Below, piece after piece: positions 7,811 through 15,573 of a stretch of DNA of 61,652 nt. Source of the DNA: Chloroflexota bacterium (GTDB lineage: Bacteria; Chloroflexota; Dehalococcoidia; Lucifugimonadales; UBA3495). How positions within the stretch are numbered: the stretch's first letter is position 1; every line of letters begins with the position of its first letter. Both the position numbers and the translations under genes were made by a program. Location of the stretch: assembly GCA_009837355.1 (NCBI GenBank), contig VXTR01000058.1, positions 1 through 61,652 of the forward strand, given 5' to 3'. The notes below the pieces were generated by a model that searched no databases, was not told the DNA's origin, and worked only from the letters and a program-made list of their open reading frames with translations.

Positions 7811-9047
7811 CCCCCGCCGCCGCCAGCAATGCGGCCGCCGCCAGTACCACCACGGCCAGCGCCAGGAAAACTCCCCGGTACGTGCCGGCGCTGTCGTATG
7901 CAATCCCCGACGCCAGCGGCCCCACGGCGAAACCCAGCACCTGCGACGCCCGGCCCACTCCGTGAATCGCTCCCAGCGACCCGCGTCCGTAGTTCGCCGC
8001 CCACATCAGCGGCGTCAGCGTGTTGACCCCCGTGCCGATCAACCCCATCAAAATTACCACCGCGTAGGTCTCAGCCAGGGTGTCCGCCTGCACCAGCAGC
8101 AGCAGCGCCGCCGCCCCCGTCGCGTACAACGCCACCATCAGCCACCGCGGCGACACCCGGTCGGCGGCCACCCCCGATAGTATCGCTCCGGCCGCGCCCG
8201 CCGTTGCCATCACGCTGATTGCCGACACCGCCGCCGTCGCGCTCAGCCCCCGCTCGGTCAGGTATGGCACCAGGTGCAGCCCCGGCCCGGCCACCGCGCT
8301 GCTCCCCAGGAACAGCGCTGTCAGCGCAACCCAGAACCCCGGCGTCCGCGTCGCCTCGCCCAGCGTCAACGACTGCGCTTCATCCGCGCTGGCCGGCAAG
8401 GTTGACCCGCCGGCCTCCGCGTCGGCTGCCGGCTTGCCCCCGTCAATCGCCAGCCCCATGTCCTCCGGCTGCCGTCGTACCCACACCGCGCACGGGACTA
8501 CTCCCAGCGCCAACATCAGCGTCCCCAAGCCCAGCCACGCCCCCCGCCATCCCCACTGGCCGATCACCAGGTGGGTGATCGGAGCCAGCGCGATGACTCC
8601 CGCCGTCTCAACGAAAAATACCAGCCCGGTGACCCGCCCACGGTAGCGCTGGAACCACTTCCCTACGCTGACCGACGCGGCTATCTTGACCCCGCCCTGG
8701 TCCGCGATGCGCGCCGCCGTGAACGCCAGGTAGAACCCCAGCAGCGTCTGCATCTGCGACAGGTACACGCAGGCCAGGCCGATGACTGCTCCGCCGGCCG
8801 TAAGGACGACCCGGGCGCCGAAGCGGTCCACCAGTCGCCCGATAAAAGGCGCCAGCGCCGCCCCCAGGATTGCCCCTGCCGCAGTCGCTCCGGCAACCTC
8901 CCCGCGGCCCCAGCCGAACTCCTCGGACATGGGCGCGACGAATATGGTCAGTATGGAAATCGCGGTGGCAGCGTTGGCAAGCTGAATGCTCCCCGCCGCG
9001 CCGGCGACGACCCAGCCGTAATACAGCGATTTGGGCCGGGCCTTCAT
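7791..9047 (-). CDS. MFS transporter, monocarboxylate-porter-like
   Basis: This 418-residue protein has about twelve membrane segments. It opens with a YYGWVVAGAAG segment, the same YGW signature as the neighbouring MFS protein. The loop 2-3 motif is GRLVDRFGARVV. A central loop of about 30 polar residues separates the two halves. It converges with and overlaps the other MFS gene by 20 bp, so the two are distant paralogues transcribed toward each other. It follows the cyclophilin gene on the same strand, with a REP-like hairpin filling the 53-bp gap. No good Shine-Dalgarno is visible, so translation may depend on coupling or a leaderless message. Confidence 0.82.
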   Translation of the reverse strand: MKARPKSLYYGWVVAGAAGSIQLANAATAISILTIFVAPMSEEFGWGRGEVAGATAAGAILGAALAPFIGRLVDRFGARVVLTAGGAVIGLACVYLSQMQTLLGFYLAFTAARIADQGGVKIAASVSVGKWFQRYRGRVTGLVFFVETAGVIALAPITHLVIGQWGWRGAWLGLGTLMLALGVVPCAVWVRRQPEDMGLAIDGGKPAADAEAGGSTLPASADEAQSLTLGEATRTPGFWVALTALFLGSSAVAGPGLHLVPYLTERGLSATAAVSAISVMATAGAAGAILSGVAADRVSPRWLMVALYATGAAALLLLVQADTLAETYAVVILMGLIGTGVNTLTPLMWAANYGRGSLGAIHGVGRASQVLGFAVGPLASGIAYDSAGTYRGVFLALAVVVLAAAALLAAAGVRSRRR

Positions 9048-9050
9048 CTG

Positions 9051-9100
9051 TCATTCCCGCATAGAGCCTGGCCCGTACTTGATACGGGGCGGGAATCCAC
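9051..9100. repeat. REP-like inverted repeat
   Basis: ATTCCCGC (9053-9060) pairs with GCGGGAAT (9089-9096), with an inner CCCGTA/TACGGG stem. The ends read TCATTCC and GGAATCCAC, the same as the element at 9720-9750. The two copies bracket the cyclophilin gene in the same orientation. Confidence 0.65.
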
Positions 9101-9637
9101 CTACCCCAGGTCCGTCTCCGTAATCTCAATGTTGTGAATCGCCAGCCGCTCCGTCGGCTGTGAGTTCTCACCGCTGCGGCTCTGACGCACCGGCGACGTC
9201 GCCAACGCGTCCAGCACGTCGTCGCCGGCCGTGAGCGCCCCGAAGATGGTGTAATTCGGCGGCAGCCCCACGTCGGCCCCGTGCACGATGAACCACTGGC
9301 TGCCGTTGGTGTTCGGGCCGGCGTTGGCCATCGCCAGCGTCCCCCGCGTGTACGAGCGCGTTACCTCCTCGTCCCGGAACCGGTAGCCCGGGCCTCCGGT
9401 GCCGTCGCCCCGCGGGCAGCCCCCCTGGATCATGAACCCGTTGATAATCCGGTGGAACTGGTTGTCTTCGTAGAACCCGTCCCGGGCCAGGAAGACGAAA
9501 TTGTTGACGGTGAGCGGCGCCACTTCCGACAGCAGCTCAACGGTCATGTCGCCCTTGTCGGTCTTGATGACGGCGTGGTAGCGCTTGGTGGCCTCAATAA
9601 CGAGGCCCGGCGGGTTTTCATACTGCTTGGCAGGCAT
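9101..9637 (-). CDS. Peptidyl-prolyl cis-trans isomerase, cyclophilin type
   Basis: This 178-residue cyclophilin catalyses proline isomerisation in peptide chains. The core motifs are FHRIINGFMIQGG, with the catalytic Arg, then YRFRDE, LAMANAGPNTNGSQWFI and VFGALT-like IFGALTAGDD. The start at 9637 (MPAKQYE) is preferred over an upstream in-frame start because AGGAG lies at 9646-9650. No signal peptide is seen, so it is probably cytosolic. A TATAAT -10 hexamer on the minus strand is at 9692-9697. REP-like hairpins flank the gene on both sides. The MFS gene downstream may be read through from it. Confidence 0.93.
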   Translation of the reverse strand: MPAKQYENPPGLVIEATKRYHAVIKTDKGDMTVELLSEVAPLTVNNFVFLARDGFYEDNQFHRIINGFMIQGGCPRGDGTGGPGYRFRDEEVTRSYTRGTLAMANAGPNTNGSQWFIVHGADVGLPPNYTIFGALTAGDDVLDALATSPVRQSRSGENSQPTERLAIHNIEITETDLG

Positions 9638-9719
9638 TGAGCGTTCTCCTGTTTCTGACGTACTGCGAATTCCGCAGCCAAACCGCCGCCGATTATACCC
9701 CATCCCCGCGCCTCCTCCC

Positions 9720-9750
9720 CGTCATTCCGGCGAAAGCCGGAATCCACGGG
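9720..9750. repeat. REP-like hairpin with GAAA loop
   Basis: ATTCCGGC, loop GAAA, GCCGGAAT at 9724-9743 make a perfect 8-bp stem with a GNRA tetraloop, flanked by GTC and CCACGG. This is the common extragenic palindrome type of GC-rich genomes. It is placed between the cyclophilin and leucine dehydrogenase promoters, which are divergent here. Confidence 0.7.
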
Positions 9751-9820
9751 CAGGGCGGGGCTTCGACCCACCTTTGTGCCCCTTGTGGCTATCCCAAAAT
9801 CCCCCACGAAAACCGTAGCG

Positions 9821-9826
9821 TATAAT
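9821..9826 (+). promoter_or_regulatory. -10 hexamer TATAAT before leucine dehydrogenase
   Basis: A perfect TATAAT lies 33 bp upstream of the ATG at 9859. No convincing -35 hexamer is found at 16-18 bp. Confidence 0.5.
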
Positions 9827-9858
9827 AGAAACATAGACAAAGCGCAGGAGGTGCCAAT

Positions 9859-10926
9859 ATGAACGTACTGCACAAGATGGCCGAATACGGACACGAGCAG
9901 GTCACGATGTACAGCGACCCCGACACCGGGCTGCGCGGCATCATCGCCATTCACGACACCACCCTCGGTCCCTCCTGCGGCGGCACCCGTATGTGGCCCT
10001 ACGCCTCCGAGGACGAGGCCTTGGCCGACGCCCTCCGGCTGTCCCAGGCCATGACCTACAAGTCCGCGGCCGCCGGCCTCAACCTCGGCGGCGGCAAGGG
10101 CGTCATCATCGGCGACCCCCGCGCCGACAAGACCGAAGCCCTGCTCCGCGCCTGGGGCCGCTTCGTGGACACCCTCGGCGGGCGCTACCTCACCACCACC
10201 GACGTCGGCACCACCGGACGCGACCTCGAATCCGTCCACCAGGAAACCGACCACGTCGTCGGCCTCGACGTCACCCTCGGTGGCAGCGGCGACACCTCCA
10301 TTATGACCGGCCTCGGCATCTACATGGGCATGAAAGCCTGCGCCGCTCACGTCTGGGGTGATGACTCCCTCCGCGGCAAAACCGTCGCCATGCAGGGGTT
10401 CGGCAAGGTCGCCTCCCACACCGCGGAGCATCTGCTGGAGGAAGACGCCCGGGTCATCGCCACCGACATCAGCCAGGCCGCCCTGGACAAGGCCCGCAGC
10501 ATGGGCGTCAAAGTCGTCGGCGCAGATGACATCTACGACACCGACTGCGACATCTTCGCCCCTTGCGCCCTGGGCGGCGTCATCAACGCCGAGACCATCG
10601 ACCGCCTGCGCTGCCGCATCGTCGCCGGCGGCGCCAACAACCAGCTGGCCGTGCCCGAGGACGGCGAAACCCTGCACCGCCGGGGCATCATCTACGCGCC
10701 CGACTTCCTCATCAACGCCGGCGGCATCATCAACGCCGCCGCCGAAATCGGCCAGCCCTACAACCCTGACCGCTCCCGCCAGCAGACCGAGCGCATCTAC
10801 GAGCAGATGGCCGCCGTGCTGGCCACCTCACACAAAAAGGAAATCTCCACCGCCCGCGCCGCCGACCTCCTCGCCGAGCAGCGCCTCGCCTCCGTCCGCC
10901 AGGTCCGCCACGTCTGGCGCGGCTAA
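9859..10926 (+). CDS. Leucine (branched-chain amino acid) dehydrogenase
   Basis: This NAD-dependent oxidative deaminase of the Glu/Leu/Phe/Val family converts branched-chain amino acids to 2-oxo acids plus ammonia. The 355-residue length fits leucine dehydrogenases and is shorter than glutamate dehydrogenases. The N-terminal domain has GPSCGGTRMWPY and the catalytic lysine in LNLGGGKGVI. The C-terminal Rossmann domain has MQGFGKVASH and an Asp-ended strand (VIATDIS). FLINAGGIINAA closes the active site. The ATG is preceded by AGGAGGTG. It is followed by a convergent lipoprotein gene. Phenylalanine dehydrogenase is the main alternative. Confidence 0.88.
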   Translation: MNVLHKMAEYGHEQVTMYSDPDTGLRGIIAIHDTTLGPSCGGTRMWPYASEDEALADALRLSQAMTYKSAAAGLNLGGGKGVIIGDPRADKTEALLRAWGRFVDTLGGRYLTTTDVGTTGRDLESVHQETDHVVGLDVTLGGSGDTSIMTGLGIYMGMKACAAHVWGDDSLRGKTVAMQGFGKVASHTAEHLLEEDARVIATDISQAALDKARSMGVKVVGADDIYDTDCDIFAPCALGGVINAETIDRLRCRIVAGGANNQLAVPEDGETLHRRGIIYAPDFLINAGGIINAAAEIGQPYNPDRSRQQTERIYEQMAAVLATSHKKEISTARAADLLAEQRLASVRQVRHVWRG

Positions 10927-10947
10927 CCCACGGCGCGGCGGATGCCT

Positions 10948-12120
10948 TTACTCGAAGACAACGTGCCCTGTCTCAATGTTCTTCCGCTCCGTCGCGCCCC
11001 CCGCCCGCAGGTGCACAATATCTTCCAACGGGTCATAGCCGACGTCGGAATTCAGCAACTCCTCGTCATCGTTGGCAAACATTGAGTACCCGGCGTATCC
11101 CCAGGTTGACGGCGTATTATCCCCCAGTGGCCGGCTGACGCTGACGTGCCACTGGGGGATGTCAATTGGCCGAACCGGAACGTTGCCGTATATCTCAATC
11201 GTCGAGTATGAGATTGGTCTAATCTTGGCATTGCCGTTCAGCAGGGGAAACTTCAGCGAACCAATCCAGGTGGTCTCCCCACTGTCCCGGTTTGTAATCC
11301 ACAGGCCGAACCATTCGCCGTCAGCGGCCAGGCCGTCGGGCGCAATTCGGATACGATAGTTTCCTGCTCCCCAATCGTAAGACCGCCGCACTCCGATGAA
11401 GTCGCCCTCGTGCCCCGACGATTGGGGCCAGCCGTCCTCTTCGGCGTACCTGGCGTTGGCCAAGTCCCGCGTCCCCCATCTTGAGAAAATCACGCCTTTA
11501 CCGCACCGATGCGGAGGCTCGGGCGCATCCGTATCCGTCTGCAAGCCAAAATAGAAGTCCTCCCCCGCGATTGACGTGCTGCCGAGCATGAGATAAAGCC
11601 CATGCTCGTCGGAAAAGTCGTCAACGTCATTGTGGATGGTGAAATCCGTCGTCAGCTCCCTGAAATGCCCCTGGTCAGATTCCCAATTCCACCATAAATA
11701 GGCCATGTGAATGGGCGGCATTATCGGTTCATACAGGTCCCCTCTGCCGGGAATCTGCGTAGGGGTCGGTATCGGCGTAGCGGTAGGCGCCGGAGTAGGC
11801 GTCGCCGTGGGTGTTGGTGCCGGCGTAGGCGTCGGTGTGGCAGTAGGCGTAAGAGTGGGAGTCGGCGTAGGATTCCGAGTCGCCGTAGGTGTCGGTACTA
11901 CCGTAGCCGTAGGCATCGCAGTGGCAGTCGGCTCCGTCGTCGGCGTGGGTGCCAGCGTGAGCGTAGGGGTAGGCTCCGGTGTGGCAGCAGGCATCAGCGC
12001 AACCGCCGGCGTCGGCGAGGCCATCGGAACCCGCGTTGGCTCAGCAGTGGTACAGGCCGCAACCATCCAGATTACAACGACCGCGGGCAGCAGGTACCAG
12101 AAAAATCTTCCGGTCGTCAT
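10948..12120 (-). CDS. Lipoprotein with long Thr/Pro linker, unknown C-terminal domain
   Basis: The predicted start is the ATG at 12120, with GGAGGTG just upstream. The product has a hydrophobic leader ending in the lipobox-like VAAC, so it is probably secreted and lipid-anchored. About 90 residues of TPTPT-type low-complexity linker follow, then a globular domain of about 250 residues rich in Trp, Tyr, Asp and Gly ([27 protein letters not shown]). The domain looks like a secreted beta-sandwich and may be related to DUF3472-type domains, but I do not recognise it firmly. It lies 24 bp downstream of the DUF3179 gene on the same strand and is probably the last gene of that operon. Confidence 0.7.
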   Translation of the reverse strand: MTTGRFFWYLLPAVVVIWMVAACTTAEPTRVPMASPTPAVALMPAATPEPTPTLTLAPTPTTEPTATAMPTATVVPTPTATRNPTPTPTLTPTATPTPTPAPTPTATPTPAPTATPIPTPTQIPGRGDLYEPIMPPIHMAYLWWNWESDQGHFRELTTDFTIHNDVDDFSDEHGLYLMLGSTSIAGEDFYFGLQTDTDAPEPPHRCGKGVIFSRWGTRDLANARYAEEDGWPQSSGHEGDFIGVRRSYDWGAGNYRIRIAPDGLAADGEWFGLWITNRDSGETTWIGSLKFPLLNGNAKIRPISYSTIEIYGNVPVRPIDIPQWHVSVSRPLGDNTPSTWGYAGYSMFANDDEELLNSDVGYDPLEDIVHLRAGGATERKNIETGHVVFE

Positions 12121-12144
12121 GCCCCGCACCTCCAACGCTGCCTG

Positions 12145-13482
12145 CTAATTGCCTACGTCGTACACCACCGTATCCGGCCGATACACCGCCCACGAGAACC
12201 AGAACTGCCCGATGCGACCCGCCACCGGCGTCAGCTCCGTTCCGGCCAGCGGCCCGCTCTCGGCCCGTCCAAAAATGTTCCACACGCTCCCCGTTTGCGT
12301 ATCGACAATATTCCCCTCGCCGTCGGCGGCAAAGGTCAGCGTCTCCCCATCCGGCCCGACGGGTGAGAAGATACCGGCCGTGCCCACGTCCCGCCCCCGG
12401 GACACCGTGCCCGCGTCCAACGCCGACGCCGTCCCCGGCGTCCAGAACACCACCACGTCCTCGCCGCCAACCGACGCCGACACCACCCGCTCCCCGGCCA
12501 GAGTGGTGAACGACACCGCCCACGCATCGTTGCCCCGCTCAATCGCCACCACGCGCTCCACCGCTGGCAGGCGTGGGTCCTCCTCGCCCCTGAACAGGAA
12601 CGGCGTGCTTCCAGGCCGGTCATACCCGGAGTAGGGGTTGCTCCCATAGGAACGGCCCGAACTGGGCCGCGACAGCACCCGCCCGTCGGGGAACGTCGCC
12701 TTGAAATCCGCCCAGGACACGATGGACAGGTACAGCTGTTCCAGCCGCCGGCCGGCATAATGCCCGATGACGCCTTCACCGCCCACTTCCTGCCACCAGG
12801 TCTCCGTCTGCCGGTCGTACATCAGCAGGTTGCTGTCCCGCAGCGCGCCGGTGGTGCCGAAGTCCAGCAGTTCGCCGTCAACCGTCCGCCTGTACACGAA
12901 GGCGGTATTGCACAGCGGTCAAAAAGTGATGACCACCGGCTCGCCGCCCACCGTATCGTTGACCAGTTCGTGCCACACCATCACCTGCACCGGGTAGGCC
13001 CGCACGTCCCCGTTGAGGTCCACCACCTGCACCGCTTCCGGGTCGCTCAGCCACTCGTCGGCCTCGCCGACCGATTCAAACGCCGGCTCGTCAATGGACG
13101 GGATGCCGTCCTTCGCCGGCCCGCCGGTCATTATCTCGTCGAAGGAAATGGTCGTCCGGGAGAAGTCGGTCTTCCAGGTCGCCCGCAACTGCCGCTCGTA
13201 CTTCTGGCGCGCCTGCTCCGCCTGCTCCGCGTCAACCGTTGCCACCATGACCTCCGCCGAGACGGGTATCGACGTGGCAGAGGGCAGGTCGGTTGCTGCC
13301 GGAACCGTCGTAGCAGCGGGCAGCGACGTGGCCGGCGCCAGGGTTGGCGCAGTCGTATCCGTCAAAGGCGATGTCGTAGCCTCCGGCCCGGCGACCGGTT
13401 CTTGCACCGGCCCGCAGGCCAGCAGAGCCGACGCCGCCAGCGCCAGCCCGGCCAACGCCGCGACCACGGCGTGCTTGGGCAA
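12145..13482 (-). CDS. DUF3179 lipoprotein with in-frame TGA, candidate selenoprotein
   Basis: Two open stretches in the same frame (13482-12922 and 12918-12145) are separated by one TGA at 12919-12921. Joined, they give a 445-residue DUF3179 protein with residue 188 encoded by TGA. The protein begins at TTG with an AGGA site, has a lipobox (SALLACG), a Thr/Ala-rich linker, then the DUF3179 core: [26 protein letters not shown]-(TGA)-[38 protein letters not shown] and PFLFRG. Family members have Cys at the TGA position (FCPLCNTA), so TGA would make a UxxC redox motif. Both flanks are intact with no decay. A hairpin lies 13 nt downstream. It is the gene after two peptide-type permeases and may act on the cell surface. 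Function of DUF3179 is unknown. A nonsense mutation is the alternative. Confidence 0.8.
12886..12905 (-). promoter_or_regulatory. Candidate bacterial SECIS-like hairpin after TGA
   Basis: In the mRNA, 13 nt after the UGA, CCGCCU pairs with AGGCGG around the 8-nt loop UCGUGUAC. A lower CAA/UUG extension is separated by an internal loop. Distance to the UGA fits known bacterial SECIS elements. The loop G is at the third position, not in the first two as usual, so support is moderate. Confidence 0.4.
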
Positions 13483-13488
13483 GAAATC

Positions 13489-14397
13489 CTACCGGCCGCG
13501 CAAACGCGGGTCGAACACGTCCCGCAGCGCGTCGCCCAGCAGGTTGAATCCCATCACCACCAGGAAGATGGCCAGGCCCGGACAGATGGCCAGCCAGGGG
13601 CCGCTCTTCACGTGGGCCGACGCGGCCCGCACCAGCATTCCGCCCCAGCTCGGCTGGTCCGGCGGCGTCCCGACGCCCAGGAACGACAGCGAAGACTCAA
13701 TGATGATGGCAAAGCCCAGGTAGTAAGTCGCCAGCACCAGGTACGTGGCAAAGCAGTTGGGCACAATATGCCGGAAGATGATGCGCCAGGGCGGCGCGCC
13801 AATCGCCGTCGCCGCCGTAACGTAGTCCAGCTCCTTCAGCGATAACACCTGCGAGCGCACCGTTCTGATAACCGGCGCGATCATGCCAATGACGATGGCC
13901 AGAATCACGGTGTTGAGGGATGGCGTAACCACGGCCATGATGGCCAGCGCGATGAGCAGGCCAGGCAGGGACATCAGAGCGTCAACGATGCGCTGCGCAA
14001 CCATGTCAACGATGCCGCCGATGTAGGTCAGCGCAACCCCGATGATGAAGCTGGCCGTGATGCCAACCAGCACGCTCCCCAATCCCACGTACAGCGAAAT
14101 CCGCGCGCCGTAAATCAGCCGGCTCAAGACGTCCCGCCCCACGTAGTCGGCGCCCAGCAGGAAGTCGGCGTTGGGCGACTCCCAAGGCAGCGCGGGCGTC
14201 GACCGCGGGTCGTATGGTGACAGCACCGGGGCCAGCGCGGCCACCAGCACCAGCAGGACTACTATCAGCCCTCCCACTGCGCCCAGCGGCTTGGTGCGGA
14301 TGAACCGCATGAAAGCAGTCCACCACCGCGCCGTCAATCCGGGAGCCGGCATAGCCTCGCGAGCTATCGCAGCCTGTTCCGTGGTTTGGTCAATCAT
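13489..14397 (-). CDS. ABC transporter permease, DppC/OppC type
   Basis: This 302-residue inner-membrane permease of the peptide/nickel (PepT) family has a cytosolic N-terminus and about six membrane segments. The family landmarks are LGADYVGRDVLSRLIYGAR, the EAA loop (ATAIGAPPWRIIFRHIVPN) that docks with the ATPase, and a C-terminal NLLGDALRDVFDPR. It is preceded by ACAGGTG. Between it and the dppB-type gene are four 15-bp tandem repeats. Its stop is 6 bp from the TTG of the DUF3179 gene. No partner ATPase gene is in the window. Confidence 0.92.
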   Translation of the reverse strand: MIDQTTEQAAIAREAMPAPGLTARWWTAFMRFIRTKPLGAVGGLIVVLLVLVAALAPVLSPYDPRSTPALPWESPNADFLLGADYVGRDVLSRLIYGARISLYVGLGSVLVGITASFIIGVALTYIGGIVDMVAQRIVDALMSLPGLLIALAIMAVVTPSLNTVILAIVIGMIAPVIRTVRSQVLSLKELDYVTAATAIGAPPWRIIFRHIVPNCFATYLVLATYYLGFAIIIESSLSFLGVGTPPDQPSWGGMLVRAASAHVKSGPWLAICPGLAIFLVVMGFNLLGDALRDVFDPRLRGR

Positions 14398-14436
14398 GGC
14401 AACACCTGTCGATGCGAGCTTGCGGTCGTCCGTCCG

Positions 14437-14496
14437 CGAACCGATTCCCGCCGAACCTGTTTCCTGCGAACCCGTTTCCTGCGAACCCGTTTCCTA
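14437..14496. repeat. Four tandem 15-bp repeats between permease genes
   Basis: Units start at 14437, 14452, 14467 and 14482; the unit is close to CGAACCCGTTTCCTG. Units 3 and 4 differ at one base and unit 1 is most diverged. The last unit ends in the stop codon of the upstream dppB-type gene. 15 bp is five codons, so copy-number change would not shift the dppB frame. Confidence 0.8.
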
Positions 14497-15453
14497 TGAA
14501 TAGCGGATGCGGGGGTCGAGAACGCCGTAGAACATGTCAATGATGAGATTGAGCAGCAGCACCACTACGGCCGTCATCAGGATGACGCCCTGGATGACCG
14601 GGAAATCCCGGTGATTGATGGCGTCGATCAGGAAGTTCCCGACACCGGGGACAACAAAAATCTGCTCAACGATGATGACACCCCCCAGCAGCCGCCCGAA
14701 CTGATAGCCGGAAACGGTGATGACCGGCAGCATCGCGTTCTTCAGTGCATGGCGTCCCACCACCACCCACTCGCGCAAGCCCTTGGAGCGCGCCGTGCGC
14801 ATATAGTCTTCTCGCATTACCTCCAGCATGGCGGAGCGGGTGACCCGAGCCGTGAAGGCCATGTCGTGGAAGCCAATGACCGCGGCGGGCAGCACCATCA
14901 GTTTCAGATTCTGAAGCGGGTCCTCCCATAAGTGCGCGTATTCCAGCGGCGGCAGCCATCCCGTCCCGTACACCAGTCCGTAGATGACCAGCACCCCAAT
15001 CCAGAACGTCGGCATCGCAATGCCCACCAGCGCGATGACCCGGCTGGCATAGTCCACCCCCGAGTCCTGTTTCATTGCCGAGATGATGCCCAACGGCACG
15101 GCGGCCACAAACGCCATCACGATGGCCAGCACCGCCAACTCGAAGGTTCTGGCAAATCGCTCAATCAGCTCAAAGCCGAAGGGTTGGCCATAGTAGAGCG
15201 ATATGCCCAAGTCGCCGCGCACCACTCCCCATAGCCAGTCAGCATACTGCACGTAGATGGGGCGGTTGAGGCCCAGATCCTCTCGCAAACGCTCAAAGTC
15301 CGCGTCCGTCACTGTCCCGCTGGCGTCCTCACCGGTCAGCAGGAACACCGCAGCGTCCCCCGGCACTATCGAGAACAGCGCGAACACCAGGATGGTGGCC
15401 AGCAGCATCGTGGGGATGAAGAGCAGTAGTCTTCTAATCAGGTATTGAGTCAT
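14494..15453 (-). CDS. ABC transporter permease, DppB/OppB type
   Basis: This 319-residue permease of the peptide/nickel family pairs with the DppC-type protein. It begins MTQYLIRRLLLFIPTML, typical of DppB. It also has LGLNRPIYVQYADWL in the first periplasmic loop and the EAA motif around RSKGLREWVVVGRHALKNAMLP, ending DMFYGVLDPRIRYS. About six membrane segments are visible. AGGAG precedes the ATG. It follows the binding-protein gene with a 120-bp gap, so the three genes are one transcription unit from the promoter at 17632-17660. Confidence 0.93.
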   Translation of the reverse strand: MTQYLIRRLLLFIPTMLLATILVFALFSIVPGDAAVFLLTGEDASGTVTDADFERLREDLGLNRPIYVQYADWLWGVVRGDLGISLYYGQPFGFELIERFARTFELAVLAIVMAFVAAVPLGIISAMKQDSGVDYASRVIALVGIAMPTFWIGVLVIYGLVYGTGWLPPLEYAHLWEDPLQNLKLMVLPAAVIGFHDMAFTARVTRSAMLEVMREDYMRTARSKGLREWVVVGRHALKNAMLPVITVSGYQFGRLLGGVIIVEQIFVVPGVGNFLIDAINHRDFPVIQGVILMTAVVVLLLNLIIDMFYGVLDPRIRYS

Positions 15454-15573
15454 TCCTCAACTCCTGCCAGCCGGTCAGCGTGGTATGGTCGTTTCATTAT
15501 GCAGGCTGGCCGGCCCCGTCAAAGGTCAGAGCCGGCCAGGTTTGCGTGTTGGTTGTGCGAGTTGCGTAGTCGG

